Shown: positions 11,090 through 23,640, numbered from the stretch's first letter. The stretch: DNA of 64,000 bases from Cydia pomonella (GCF_033807575.1 NC_084707.1:16354550-16418549), one strand, 5' to 3'. Made by a program: numbers and translations. The notes: generated by a model from the letters alone, not told the origin.

Positions 11090-11465
11090 AAATATTTTTT
11101 ATTTTATACTACGTCGGTGGCAAACAAGCATACGGCCTGCCTGATGGTAAGCAGTCTCCGTAGCCTATGTACACCTGCAACTCCAGAGGAACAATAACAA
11201 TTATTATAGAATTAACAATTGTTTTTTATTATGTTCTTAAGAATTTAACAAAATATCCGTACCTACCGTATTTTTTACTTCATCATCACACTAATTAAAC
11301 AAGGCTTACTTACTTATGGCATCACTACACCTTATAAAAGAAAGTCTTCTGCAGCGTCTGTCCGTTTGCATATATGTTCGTGATAAACTCAAAAACTACT
11401 GAACAGATTTTCAAGCGGTTCTCATCTATTAATAGAGTGATTCTTGAGGAAGGAGTATTATCCTG
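11090..11465 (-). repeat. Two dispersed lepidopteran repeats
   Basis: At 11100-11180 the words CGGTGGCAAACAAGC, CGGCCTGCCTGATGGTAAGCA and GCCTATGTACACCTGCAACTC mark a family also present inverted at 29260-29395. At 11330-11465, GTCTGTCCGTTTGCATATATG and AAACTACTGAACAGATTTTCA mark another common family. No coding content is visible. Confidence 0.7.
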
Positions 11466-11499
11466 CCGACGTCACCACCGCCCGAGCTAGATCGTTTCA

Positions 11500-11730
11500 C
11501 GAAATATAAGGACATCGTTAACAATATTTGATTTGTAGCAAAAACTCTTTGTCTCGAATTGCCAAAAATGTTTAATGTTTGATATTTTTGCAGTTGAAGT
11601 ATATATTTTTTTCATCAAACGATCCTTTGGCCAGATATCGGGGCCGACGTCGCGGCCGATCGTTAGACGTCCGAAGGCAGGATGAATGTGATAAGCCCTA
11701 CAAAATGTTAAGGTTTTGTGAATCCTCATC
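11500..11730. repeat. Fragment of the repeat family seen at 59.4-61.5 kb
   Basis: The words AATTGCCAAAAATGTTTAATG, TTTGATATTTTTGCA and a GC-rich CCAGATATCGGGGCCGACG tail match the arrangement near 59500-59640 and 61360-61500. It is a decayed DNA-element fragment. Confidence 0.5.
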
Positions 11731-12584
11731 GTCTTCGCTTGATTTACAATAAAAGTTTTAGATTATTTTAATAATATTTCATTTATTCCCATTCCCTTAA
11801 ATAAATTCATAAAATAAAATTTAAATATACTTTTAATAATATTGCACTGTTCTAAGTCAATTTCGTTTCCACAACCAAACATGATATGATAAATTATTAG
11901 GTCACCTGTATTAAGGAATAGATATTTTGAAAGTAGGTTCATAATACCCATCGGGCCCGAAAGTACTTCTTTGAGACAAATGAATTTCAGTCACTTCTAA
12001 CACACCGAAATCGAAGTCACCGAACTTATCAAGTACCTATGTCCGCACCGTCGAATGGGATCCTTTTATTTTTTGCTCGGATGTCTTGAGATGATTTGCT
12101 CCTATACTTGGTGTTCAAGAGCGTTACATGCAATTTGATGCTGTCTCGGCCAAATTCGTTTTTATTCATTAAACCTGCAAATAATTTAATCTTACAGACA
12201 AAAATTAACGTTGCTGCTTTAGTCGAAAATTTAAAAGACTAATTAATTGCAAACCCGGATATATTTAATTATTTGTCTATTTATATTTATTTTGAACTAG
12301 GAATGAAATGGTGTTGTGTTGTTGTCGAAACAATAACCGTGTAACATTTTATTAAATAAACAATAGCATGTTTGGTACAAATGAGCGATTGCTTTATTGC
12401 ATTTGCAGAAATTGTAGATAAAAAAAGACTGTATCGGTATCGCCCTTAAGTGCAATAGATATCCATAGACATAGGGTAAAGGCACCAGTAGTTAGCCTTT
12501 TTACGAAATTTCTATGTTCAAGATCGTTTAATTTGCCCACTAATTGACCAATAAGAATCATTAATGTTTTTACTGTTCAAGAAT

Positions 12585-12822
12585 TTAAAATAGTACATTA
12601 CGATACAAGTGCGAAAAATAGGAAATTCGAAACGAGTGGCGATAAATTAAAACACGACCGAAGGGAGTGTTTTAAATCGACACGAGTTGCGAATTACCTA
12701 TTCGCACATGTACCGTACAACGTTTTACAGTACATATGGCCCTTTAAATGCTCGACACAGTATAACGTAATATGCTACTTCTCGCACTAGTGCTATAAAG
12801 TAGCCCCATATGTACTGTAAAA
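12585..12822. repeat. Inverted-repeat element with TTTTACAGTACATATGG ends
   Basis: CGTTTTACAGTACATATGG (12720-12738) is mirrored at 12807-12824 (CCATATGTACTGTAAAA). The adjoining 12590-12715 sequence (CACGACCGAAGGGAGTG, GCGAATTACCTATTCGCAC) recurs inverted at 61155-61275. It lies in the intron before the last exon of the ASCC1-like duplicate. Confidence 0.6.
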
Positions 12823-12952
12823 GTTTATTTTTTATGAAGAATAAAACGTAATTGAATTTTGCTTTTGAAAATGTTCCATTAGGTAAATATAATGAAAGGG
12901 CATTTTTGCCAGTAATCAATAAACAGCCTTCAAGTATAGTCGATCGATTTCA

Positions 12953-13383
12953 AGCTGGCCCTGAGCGGCTAATCTTTTGTCTATTGTTAATTAAATAATA
13001 ATAATAAATAATAAAAACATTTATTTCAGACAGAGCCCATACAATCTTGTTAGTTAATCTTAAAAACTAATTATTAATGGATGTTCTTAACAGCATTACA
13101 GCATTAAAACCGCGCATGCCACTACCTGCAAAAAAAGGGTCGTATAATTCTAATTGGCACCTGAGCGCAGGCTAGTCCAACGCTGCCGAACCAGTCTAAA
13201 ATGTGTCCTCGAGAGGCGTAACAAAGGTGCGTTATCGGAGAGCGCACCTACACTGGTGGTTTGAGCGTTGGACTAGCCCGCGCTCAGGTGGCAATTAGAA
13301 TTATACGACCCTTTTTTTGCAGGTAGTGGCACGCGTGGTTTTAGTTAACAATAGACAAAGGATTAGCCGCTTGGGGCCAGCTA
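12953..13383. mobile_element. Two nested MITE-like inverted-repeat elements
   Basis: The outer arms are at 12953-12992 and 13344-13383 (AGCTGGCCCTGAGCGGCTAA and inverse). The inner element, 13105-13343, has arms of about 70 bp that match almost perfectly around CCACTACCTGC and GGGTCGTATAATTCTAATTG. The inner element abuts the right outer arm. No transposase is encoded. Confidence 0.75.
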
Positions 13384-13389
13384 CAAATC

Positions 13390-13730
13390 TAACGACTATA
13401 CCCAGTGACCAGCCATTCCATTTTAACGGCTGACTAGTGGGTTCTAAGTTCCGTGATCTCAGATGACCAGAGGTCAGCCACAGGTTGACCACTGGGTATA
13501 TCAATCAAATAAAGTCCTAATAATGTAAATATTTAAAGGTGCTTGAGTTAACGACTTACGATGCATTTGAAACAAAAAAATCTTGAATCTTATGGTCAGC
13601 CTCCCTCGGCTGACTTGTGGGTTTACCACCTTTTTAAAATAACTGCCTCAAACCCAGTAGTCAGTCAGGGGAGGCTGACTATTGGATTTTATACAAAAAA
13701 GTAGTTCCCAATAATCAGCCCCCTTAAAAT
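13390..13730. repeat. Short inverted phrases TATACCCAGTGRYCA
   Basis: TATACCCAGTGACCAGCC at about 13398 is mirrored by GGTTGACCACTGGGTATA at 13483-13500. Further diverged versions (CAGCCTCCCTCGGCTGAC, GAGGCTGACTATTGG) follow to 13700. This is a decayed small element family. Confidence 0.45.
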
Positions 13731-15243
13731 GTTACTTTAATATGGATTTATATTATTTTTTTACTTATTTCAGATATATTAAGTATTATTATATTGTAAC
13801 AAAACATCACAATTCGGCTGCTAACGGCTCATGAAACCCATAATGTCAGAAGACAGCACTTCTTTGAAGTAGTGTTATGGTTGATGCTAGACAATTATTT
13901 TATAAATCAAGCTATTTTTTAATTAATAGTTTATCAATCTATAATATCACCTACTTGTGACATGAAAATTAGAAAAACATTGATAATTACAACCAAAAAT
14001 AAGCAAGAAAAGCTGACCACTGGTGCATGGCTGTGCACTGGAGCCTTTACCCTACGCAAATTACTAGTTTAATTGCCACATTTACCTTTCCTGCTGTAAA
14101 AATCTACAATTTTATCAGCTAACTGTTGAAGGATACCAGGCGTGGACTCATGTTCTTCAATTTTAGCGTAAAGAACGTTCATATTTCCGGAGTTATTACC
14201 CATGTAGGACAAGCCCTTGATTCGAATTTTTAGAGGCAAATGATCTTCAAGCAACGGGCTGAAATAATATGAAAATTCTTATAAAATCTAAATAAAATGC
14301 TGGCAATCTTCGAATCAGTGAACCTGGGGGCGTAGCCAATTGATAATCATAGACAGATGCCAACAGAAACTTAAATAATAATAAATTGAAAAGATCACGT
14401 GACTTTTCGTTGGCATCTGTCATCATGATACATTTTATGCTCGGTGGGGTAGCGTTGCCGGATAATAGACGCATCATGAAATATAATTTAAATAAAACGA
14501 TTAGAAAAACTAACATTATAACTTTCTCCTTAGCCTCTGTAAGCAAGTTCGAAGCAAAAACCCTTTCCTGATTATCCGTTAAACACGTAACTCCTACGGT
14601 TAGATGTATTTTGCTGGGCTTAATAAAGATAGATTCATGTAACCCACGATTCTGACAATCACGAAGGACAGCTTCCTGAAACAGATAATTTAAAACCATA
14701 AAATCGACCTGCTTAGAGTCAGACCAAGCTAAGTTGGCAGCAATTTTGATAGGGCAGACATTGCACGTGTTAAGTAAACATCATAATTTCATAGAAGTAA
14801 ATGCAAGTTTTTGAATAGTCTCAACAATGGGGCCTGTAGTGTATAGACGTTTCGAGCGCATACGTCATGGTGACGTCACTGACAGTTACAGGCAGTCTGC
14901 AGTCGATGTTAGACCGCAGCACGGAGGTATCGCGAGATATTTGTGTTGGTGAACCGTTAGAAATACATTATATCGTATGATTTACTGAGGTACTTTACAG
15001 GGTCTTAAACTATTAAGGTTAACACAATCATATCCCGTACGTACAGTCAGCGTCATTCAGGCGTCATTAGTTTATAGCGGATGACTGATGAGACTACATG
15101 ACAAAAGTATCAACCATCATCTAATGGCTTTACAAAAAGAGATATACATATAATTATAAATTATTAGGACATTTCTTATTACAAATTGACCAAGCCCCAC
15201 AGTAAGCTCAAGAAGGCTACATATGTCTAGGTATATGTAAAAC

Positions 15244-15840
15244 CAGGGATTGTACAACCGGTATTATTTAATACCTGTAAATAAATTGACAAATTATTAC
15301 TGCTATAAAAATAATACCTATATTCCTATTAGAGGTATTGTTTTGCTTTCGCTTTTGTTTTTACCGCTATATATAGACTATTTACAATATTAAATACCTT
15401 TATTCAATACCGCTATTCATTGCACTTGAAAGGTAAGATGTCAATCAGACACTATATGTACTACTAAATCACAACAAATAGGTGTAATATAATGAACGGT
15501 GTAACGATGTCCTTCATTTTATTCGAAAAGGAGAAGCCTAACCAAAGTACACACTTAGTCTGAAATATTCTGACAATTTAGCAATACGGTAAAGCACAAC
15601 ATATTCGAAGAAACAAATAAAGGAGTGTATTGACATTGACATGTATTACCGGTAATGGTTTTTAAGGGTAACATGTCAAATCCAGGTTTTGTTGTCTAAT
15701 GGCAAAATCGCTAATAGACATGAATACCGTTATTGATTATACCGGTAATCAAAGCTTTAGTGATATAAATAGCGAAATACAACTATAACCGGTTATACCT
15801 AATTTAAAACCGGTAGTCAGAATACCGGTAACGATCCCTG
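15244..15840. mobile_element. Non-autonomous hAT-like element, 597 bp, 8-bp TSD
   Basis: The left end CAGGGATTGTACAACCGGTA is matched at the right by TACCGGTAACGATCCCTG. Both ends are flanked by the direct repeat TGTAAAAC (15236-15243 and 15841-15848). CAGGG-type ends with an 8-bp duplication fit the hAT superfamily. The interior is AT-rich and holds no transposase. It inserted next to a SINE tail fragment (15175-15235) inside an intron of the ASCC1-like duplicate. Confidence 0.85.
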
Positions 15841-17794
15841 TGTAAAACAATTAAAGTGTAGCGGAATTTTTTTGACGCGAAATGTAGAGATAGTTATATG
15901 TATATCTATATACATATGTGGTAAAAGAGGTTGGCAGCATTTTAGCGCGATATTTTATCCGCTAGTATTGATGCTGATTGTCCATAGTGGTTATAAAAAT
16001 GTATTGTTGTTTCCATTTAACTTTGTGATATATTCACTATCACAAAGTGTTGTTGTGTCGGTAGGTACGAGTATTTAAGTTCCTTTACGAGACTACCTGA
16101 AATCGTGTAAAATTTTCCATGATGTCCGGCTTATTCATAGGTATTGAAATGAAGTGCGTAGGCCTCTGTTTCATACGCGACGATACAACAATCATGTTAA
16201 TTTGCTGTCTTGCGGCTTTCACATTCTAAAAAGAATACAATTTGGTAAGAGATTATAAAATAAAGATAGTTTTCATTAAAATGTACAAGTAGGTTGGATT
16301 GAATTGAAACTCAGCTTAAATGTGTTTCTCTGTAGTTTAGCTCGACCCTTATTGAGATTCCATAATTTGATGGTTTTGACATGGTTTGGTTTTGATTTGA
16401 ACCTAGACGATCGTCTTTGTGATTAGCGCGCATCTCACGCGTGACTTTCACTTCATTTCGCACGCACCAATCAGCGTCAGCGATCTTCAAGGTCGTGTCA
16501 AAACCCATAACAAATTACTAAGCCCGAATCGGGCGCTTTGATAAGTTTATTTTTGATAATTTTTGTACTTAAGTAAAATCTTACAGCAGCAGTAGGTCCC
16601 AGTATAGTGATATCTCCATCTTGACCATGTCCAGGTATCTTCAGTTCCGTTTTGGTGTCTTGCTCAATTTTGTCTTTCGTCTGTTGTTGAGTTCCTATTA
16701 TTAACCCAAAATATTTCCTAAAAACGAAGTTTTAAAGTGAGGGTAGAACAATAAATACATATTAGCACCTTAGAATGGATACCTATTAGAAAGTATAGAA
16801 GCTATAATTCCTTGTCGAAGTTCAAGCGTACTTACCTACCTATATCTATTCCTTCGACCGTGTACGAAGTCAGTGGTTATGAAAACAATTTAAAACAAAA
16901 AATACCTTTTCAATACCTTTTCTGTTTGATATTTTAGGTAAACTATTCTCGAAAAAATCATAAATGAAATAAGTAGGTTTTTAGGTATGATTCAGCTTTT
17001 GTAAATAAAGATTAAGGATTAACCGGTAACTGTCTCTATGTATCCTAATTTATGTAATGTTGAATAAGGAAAATCGATGAATAGGGCGTTAAGGCCCTTA
17101 ATAGTCTCGTAACTACAGTACGAAGAGGCGCACTGCTGTTTATATTGAACTGGCACTATATTGGTGCGGAAATATAGTTTTGGAATAAGGCCCCTTGAAT
17201 GCAGACAAAAATAATTAATTATTTACTTGGAAACATGAAAACTTGTGCTGTATCGAGAATCACCAAGTTCCATAATTTCTATATTTTCATCGAAATCACT
17301 GTTTCCGTAGTCGCCGTCCATTTCTGAAACGATTTGAAATCAATTTCAATCATTTATTTATATATCGGAGATCCATATAGGGTTAGTAATACAACAAAAA
17401 CTTAAAAGTAATTAAGGTTATTGACAACCAAAGATACATAGTTTACTATAAATAGGATTGCCATACGTCCTGTATATACCCGTACGGGGTTGTCACCGTA
17501 TTTAAGTATCGCGTCCCGTATTTATTTCCGTCCCCTTTTGTCCCGTATATCAATACCGCTGCAGAATACGCAGAATGCCTAATATAAATGGTCACAATCA
17601 TCTCTGTTTAACCACTTTGTTTCCTCACCTATGTGAGTTAAAGCTATGTGAATACGTATTTGCACCCCCCGGCCCTGTAATGCCGTCACTACCCCATTGT
17701 CCCGTATGACTTCGGAATAATGATGGCAACCCTGACTATAAATAAAAGACACATTAAGAGTACAATAATACAATATTAATAATAACAATTCAGC

Positions 17795-18001
17795 CTATAT
17801 ACGTCCCACTGCTGGGCACAGGCCTCCTCTCATGTGCGAGAGGGCTCGGGCTATAGTCCCCACGCTAGCCCAACTTCACATACACCGTTGAATTTCTTCG
17901 CAGATGTATGCAGGTTTCCTCACGATATTTTCCTTCACCGAAAAGCTAGTGGTAAATATCAAATGATATTTCGTACATAAGTTCCAAAAAACTCATACAA
18001 G
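17795..18001 (-). repeat. Dispersed repeat beside SINE
   Basis: TACGTCCCACTGCTGGGCAC and GAGAGGGCTCGGGCTATAG mark a well-known lepidopteran repeat tail. Its last 90 bases (GTTTCCTCACGATATTTTCC onward) resemble the SINE body that directly follows. Confidence 0.7.
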
Positions 18002-18345
18002 GCGAGTCTTCTTCTTCTTCTTCTTCCTCGCGTTGTCCCGGCATTTTGCCACGGCTCATGGGAGCCTGGGGTCCGCTTGACAACTAATCCCAAGATTTGG
18101 CGTAGGCACTAGTTTTTACGAAAGCGACTGCCATCTGACCTTCCAACCCAGAGGGTAAACTAGGCCTTGTTAGGATTAGTCCGGTTTCCTCACGATGTTT
18201 TCCTTCACCGAAAAGCGACTGGTAAATATCAAATGATATTTCGTACATAAGTTCCGAAAACTCATTGGTACGAGCCGGGGTTTGAACCCGCGACCTCCGG
18301 ATTGCAAGTCGCACGCTCTTACCGCTAGGCCACCAGCGCTTCACA
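18002..18345 (-). repeat. tRNA-derived SINE, copy 2
   Basis: This is the better-kept copy of the element at 3280-3612. On the minus strand the head reads GGTGGCCTAGCGGTAAGAG (A-box region) and GGTTCAAACCC (B box), then the body with CGGTGAAGGAAAACATCG, and a GAAGAAGAAG-rich end at 18002-18025. Confidence 0.88.
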
Positions 18346-18536
18346 AGGCGAGTACAATAAATAATAAAATACTTATATATATTTTAGGCAATCTAGGTAG
18401 ATGCACCATTTCTCAACATCTGTTGCTGCACCGTTCCAGTGCTTGAGTAATGGTGCATCTAACTTACTTGCCAACGTTTTCAGGATACTATTAAAAGAAT
18501 GTTTATTATCTTATTAACCTAGATAGGGTACAATTA

Positions 18537-18557
18537 GGGGGGGGGGGGGGGGGGGGG
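18537..18557 (+). repeat. Homopolymer run of 21 G
   Basis: Twenty-one consecutive G bases. It could form G-quadruplex structures. The length is uncertain because such runs are error-prone in sequencing. Confidence 0.7.
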
Positions 18558-18739
18558 AGTAATTGTTTTCTTTCAGAGCGATTATTTATGAAAATATAAC
18601 CTTTATCAAAAGACCCATATTCATTCTGAAAGTCCTATCCAACGACACCCCACATCATACGCGCAAATTGAAAAAAAAATTGTACACGAGATACCAAAAA
18701 AAATATTATGTATTTATTTCACTAATTTATTGCCGTGAT

Positions 18740-18845
18740 TGATTTATGTATCCATGCAAATTGCAGCTTTATAGCACTAACGATCACGGAGCAAAGCTGC
18801 GGTGCGGACGGACATGGCGAAACTACAAGGGTTCCTAGTTGACCC
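18740..18845 (+). repeat. Dispersed repeat, same family as 7970-8080
   Basis: AGCTTTATAGCACTAACGATCACGGAGCAAAGC and ACGGACATGGCGAAACTACA appear in the same order as at 7980-8050, and the copy ends with AAGGGTTCCTAGTTGACCCT. Confidence 0.75.
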
Positions 18846-19620
18846 TAAAAATCAAATCAATCAACAATCACTCCAGTCTCCAGACATACAGAACACATAT
18901 TTACAAAATTACACACTCACACATATTATCGTTCCTAATAATGTTTTAATACTTATGGGAACATTGTTGTCTACAATGTCTGCCTGTCGTGCTAATATTG
19001 AGACCCGAGCAAGCAAAAAATCCTAAATTAAATCACAAGCTTAGCGACCGGTTCAAAAAGTGTAATCTTAAGTTTCAAGGCACAAGAGGTAAACAAACTA
19101 TGCTGCAAAATGAGTGAAAGTATTTGTAGATTACATTAACGCAAAAAGATGCCTTTAAAAAATCGTCCAGACGGTCACCGGAAGCTCGGGACGCATGGAC
19201 AAAACAATTGTAACCTTTTGAAGTCTTTGAACGCTAATTCTATCGTGCGCTCCGCTCGGAATGAACAAAGGTTGATATTGGGTTGGGTTAGCCGAACGGG
19301 TTACTCCTGCTCATTTAACTATTAGGTAAGTATTTTAATTAAAACATTCGATGCTTTACGATCAGTTTATTAATAAAAATCCTGAATCAAACTAAAGATT
19401 TTTCTTCGGATAATTACCCCATACTTTATTGCATATCGCTAGATCTCTAACCGGGCGAACCACTAGTTTATTCAAATCAAAAATGAAAGCTACTTATAAT
19501 ACCTATTTGCGTTTAATATTACCTTTTCCTCTCAATGGTGGAATAAAAGTAGGGTGTATAACTTTTATTGTTGGAAATCGCCAATTCGAAATGAGTTTCC
19601 TGAAACAATAAACAAAAATA

Positions 19621-19836
19621 GTGGGGATCCGTTTAAAGGCGTATTCGGTATCGTGTTCAGATTAGGAAAAAGTAGAAGAAAAAAAAATATTGACGCGAAA
19701 CATTTTTGGCCTTTGCAGACTCGAACTGAAGTTGGCAGACTCGAACGACATAGAAAAAAAAAATCGCTTCAAAAAAAATATTTTATTTTTTTCTTATAAG
19801 AACACGATACCGATATGCCCTTAAACGAATCCCCAC
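19621..19836. mobile_element. MITE-like inverted-repeat element, 216 bp
   Basis: GTGGGGATCCGTTTAAAGGC at the left is mirrored by the right end TTAAACGAATCCCCAC; the arms are about 36 bp with a few mismatches and include GGTATCGTGTT. No clear target duplication is seen. Confidence 0.7.
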
Positions 19837-19839
19837 TTG

Positions 19840-22800
19840 TTACACCTTGTACATACAACCAGTAATAACATCACCTACCCGAATCGCTTACAGTGCATTA
19901 ACTAAGGAAAGACAACACAACTTATCTTATCACACGTATTCGATATTATTTTCACGAATAGGAAAAGGAGGTCAGTATTTGATGATGCAAATAACTCACC
20001 TCCTGAGAATGTTACTGAGGTTTTGTTACAGCAATAAAAAGTTTACTCTCAATGAGTGTTCTACCGAAATTAATCTCTTTCCGGTTATTTTGTTTACACT
20101 AACACAATTTCCACACATGCGCGTGACGGGTCTATGTTTAAGACGCAGAAACCAGATAACCTACAATCTAATGTCAAATTACGTTAAATGCATAGAAAAC
20201 AAAGTAGGGGTACGGGTACATTTTATTGTTTGAAAGTTATCGAATAATTTTATACGCGTACCTACCTGCGGCAACAGAAATACCGCGATACCTACTCTCA
20301 TTATTATATAACACATTGACTTATGTTACGTATCATTTTTTATGTTTCGGGTAAAAACTGCCAGCCCAGTAATATGTTGCCAGTGTGAAATGGTAACAAA
20401 CTATATCCATCGATTTATAGACAGAGTTTTTGCGTAAAGTCAGACCAAGATAAGTTTGCAGCGATTTTGATAGTCCAGATCAAGGCCTGTCGACTTCCTT
20501 AGAAAGATATGACGCTTCATAATTGCGCATGTGTGGTCTGACGCTCTGGAAATAGATACCAGTTATTAATATAAAAATATTTTGCTACAGCAACATTGCT
20601 CCTATCTGACTTTGTCTATTCAACTTTGGGACAAATAAAATCATTTTTATCAAATATTTTGATTTATAGTCTGTCAAGCAAAGTCTGTCAGTAGCAATGT
20701 AAAGCAAACTGAAGTATGGCAACACTCACAGAGCAGTATTGCGCTAAGAAAAGCAGCAATGTACATCGAACCGAAACATATTTTTTTCCGCTGAGCGCGC
20801 TCTTCGTACGTCAACTAAAATTGCCGCTCGCGGTTTATTGAAGCATTTGGAAAGTGTTATTATTATGAGAGGGACAATTTAAACTGGAGTAAAAACGATG
20901 TCAATCAATATGATAAACAAGATCAAAAAATACCTATTTGCAAACGGACTATGCTGGAGAAAATAATGTTTGAATCAAGTCATTGCTTCCGCAGGTAGCT
21001 GGATTTTAATATATTATCAGATTTCTCGGTTGGAATTCAATATTAAAGATATATCACGATAAAATGCAATACAAATGCTCCTTTATGCAACCTTCAAAAG
21101 CTAATTAGACATATTTAGGTAGGTACAATCGAAAAATATATCAATAGATTGAATTAAAATAAAGGTTTGTATGCTTAGTAAAAGGTGGACGCAAAAGGCG
21201 AGCGCTCGCATTCTTAACCTTTGGTATGCTTAGGAGCAGATCTGCTACATATATATTCAACTTAAACATGAAGATGTCATAGCTAAATAAATGTAAAGGT
21301 TAAGGCATTTGCACTTGAGTACTTTTTACCAAACGAGCTGTTAGTAGGTACCTATACTACTGAATTTAACTAGAATAAAACAATCCATTGTTTTATATAG
21401 GTAAATATTAAAACCTAGGTAAGTAACCCCTGAGCCATCACTGGCAGCGGTAGCCCTGGTAGGGTATCACTGTAACTATTCTTGTCACAATTGCAGGGCT
21501 TATTAAATATCAAATATCTGGACTATTTACATCATTTTGATATGGTTTTATTCTGTTTTAGCAAACTTAGAAGACAAATAGAAAGGTAGAAAGCTGTTTT
21601 TAACATCAGTTCAGAAACTGAAGAAGCCCAAAGAAAATAATTATGCCACTTGTTAATTGTAAATTAGTGTATTTCTCTTGAACAATGTCACATTCACATA
21701 CCAGTGTAATTTTGAAATGGTTTTACAATATATTTATATAAATATACAGATTAAAAATAAATAAAACACAACTGCAGATATTTTGGTGTTCATTTAATTT
21801 CAAGGCAATTAAGATACGGGTCACTTTAGCTTACTTACACTTAATTCAGGCCATTCATTGAAAAAATATCATTAAGTTACCAATGTTACTGGTCCACTCC
21901 AACCAAGCATCAGAATACTTTGTACCTAGTCACTTATTGCATCTTAAGCATAAAACAGATCTGTTTGAAATTTTTTAATTTCAAGTTTAAAGTTTCCATT
22001 CCAAGTTTCAAAATGTATTCTTATAGTAGTAGTTACACATAAAACTTAGTCTAAAGCAATTTGCCTAATTTATAGTATAGAGATATTCCAATATCTCTGA
22101 GACCACTCTTACATGCTAGCTTGGTAAGGTTTTGCTCACACTACTGTTTTTATACAGGCTAAAAATGTTAGATATTTACATGAATTGGCTAGATCATATT
22201 TTATATGTAGATATTTAAAAAAGTCATTTAGATATCAGGAGAATGCTGTTAAGAAATTTTATTAACTTTCACATTAGTCTATTCAAGACTTGTCAGGAAC
22301 TGACACAATTTCAGGTACTCAAAATATTAATAAAAGATACCTTGACAATGGAAACTTAACAACTTCCACTCATGTGAGTAATATGGAGTTATATTGTTTC
22401 TGGATAAAAGAAGGTATGATTTAAATGTTAAAATATTTTTCTAAAATTATGCACACTGAATAAATTATTTTAATTTATTGAACAAACAGGTAAAGCGACT
22501 TAAAACTTCTTTTAAATAGGTACATACCGACTTCAGAAAGTATAAACTAGGATTTTCCATAGGTATACATGTGCAATAGCTGAGTGCATGAAACAAATCA
22601 GCCTAAATAATATATTTTCGTGATGATTAACAAACGGACAACTTTTACAATAATAATCTAAACTATTGTCCCAATTTTTTTAGTTTTTTTAATTAACAAG
22701 TTTATTTTTCGTCTTGTTTGCGTTGTACACGTATGTACGTAAACCGCCGTAGGTAAGTTTTGTATGAAGAGAAACTTTTACGAACGCCTTATATTGGGCG

Positions 22801-23150
22801 AGTTTTAATCCTGCAACAAACATATGGAAGTATTAGGTTGATGTTGCGAAAGAAAGTAGGTATAATCAAGGTTCTTAAACGTCTTAAGATTGTTTAAAAA
22901 AGTTACCTTTGAAAATATTTGAGGACTTCGTCTGTTGATATTGGGAACAATCGAATCAGTTGCGGTTTCGAGGGCACAATTCGTGGTCTTATTGGATATA
23001 TTTAGGCATACGTTTTATCTTTATTTAAGCCTTTTAACCCTGAAACAGAAAAAACTGCACATTATCTTAAAAATTCTCCGGGATCTTGAAGTAATTATCA
23101 TAACCTCAAAATTTTCTAATGGTTAAGATCAACGAGCATGATTTTACTTA
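19840..23150. other. Long AT-rich stretch without a recognised gene
   Basis: The stretch holds one copy of the AGATAAGTTTGCAGCGATTT repeat (20435-20560; relatives near 14730, 25150 and 47950) and otherwise AT-rich sequence resembling intron or intergenic DNA. The first coding exon of the ASCC1-like duplicate would be expected on the minus strand to the right of 17323 and was not recognised here. Confidence 0.4.
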
Positions 23151-23151
23151 C

Positions 23152-23221
23152 ATTGTAGGCATCTTGACTTTGCTTATGGTCATGCACAATATTATTTAAT
23201 ATATTGATATTTATTTTAATG
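23152..23221 (-). CDS. Weak candidate exon
   Basis: On the minus strand CTGCTCCCAG|C is a plausible acceptor and AAT|GTAAGT a strong donor. One frame is open and helix-like (ILNNIVHDHKQSQDAYN). Its phase does not join directly to the neighbouring candidate exon at 23462-23640. It could instead be a 5' untranslated exon, with ATGCCTACAAT just before the donor. Confidence 0.2.
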
Positions 23222-23461
23222 CTGGGAGCAGAAATTTCTCTTGAATTAGCACCGATTCGGAATGTAAACAAACAAGATGGACGATCCACATTCTACAGAT
23301 AAAACACAGATTACACGCGATTTTGGAATTATTCGAACACAGTGTTGCTAGCCCGCGATTTTTCAAATTTGCCGCGTTTTTCTACTGACAAGATTTGCTT
23401 GACCAACTATATGTCACACTACCATATGTAAATTATTATTATTTTATATAAATTATTACCT

Positions 23462-23640
23462 ATTTCAGTTTGTCTTTGTCTATGTTCATAAAATCTATGT
23501 AGGTCAGAGGCACATATACCCTCCATAAAGCCTTGCACTTGGGTCTGGCCGGTTAGAACATAGACAAAAGTCTGCAATGTCAATGCTGTCAAAGTCATTG
23601 ACGCAAAACTATTTTCATTTTCAAAACTATCAGTTTTCAT
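23462..23640 (-). CDS. Candidate first coding exon, possible MPN-like protein
   Basis: A minus-strand frame starts MKTDSFENENSF and runs about 60 residues (including TALTLQTFVYVL and VQGFMEGIC) to a donor G|GTAATA. The pattern of a hydrophobic strand followed by GF-x-x-G is loosely like the start of Abraxas/MPN-type domains, but I cannot confirm it and the next exon was not found. About 60 bp away on the plus strand another candidate transcript begins, so the two may share a divergent promoter. Confidence 0.33.

Larger units (their letters stand above)
11911..17323 (-). pseudogene. ASCC1-like tandem duplicate, last exon frameshifted
   Basis: Six exons match ASCC1 at 26421-32686: 17227-17323, 16585-16717, 16097-16225, 14523-14675 (3' edge uncertain), 14086-14258 and 12174 downward. 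Four internal exon lengths (133, 129, 153, 173 nt) and all phases equal those of the intact gene, so this is a DNA-level duplicate and not a processed copy. The counterpart of the first coding exon was not found; a Met at 17319-17321 could serve as start. The KH loop is changed from GRKG to GTQQ, which should abolish the usual nucleic-acid contact. Both 2H motifs (HLT, HVT) remain. In the last exon four extra bases (12034-12037) bring stops TGA/TAA at 12026-12031. Beyond them the old frame is still clean to its own stop at 11911, so the break is recent. It could be a dying paralogue or a truncated, KH-less expressed protein. Confidence 0.8.

Noticed and set aside
14386..14571. Plus-strand ORF over exon 5 of the ASCC1-like copy
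   Set aside because: Shadow of the minus-strand exon and adjacent intron.
20897..20962. Small plus-strand ORF starting MSINMINKIKK
   Set aside because: Only 21 codons, no splice or polyadenylation context and no homology that I recognise.
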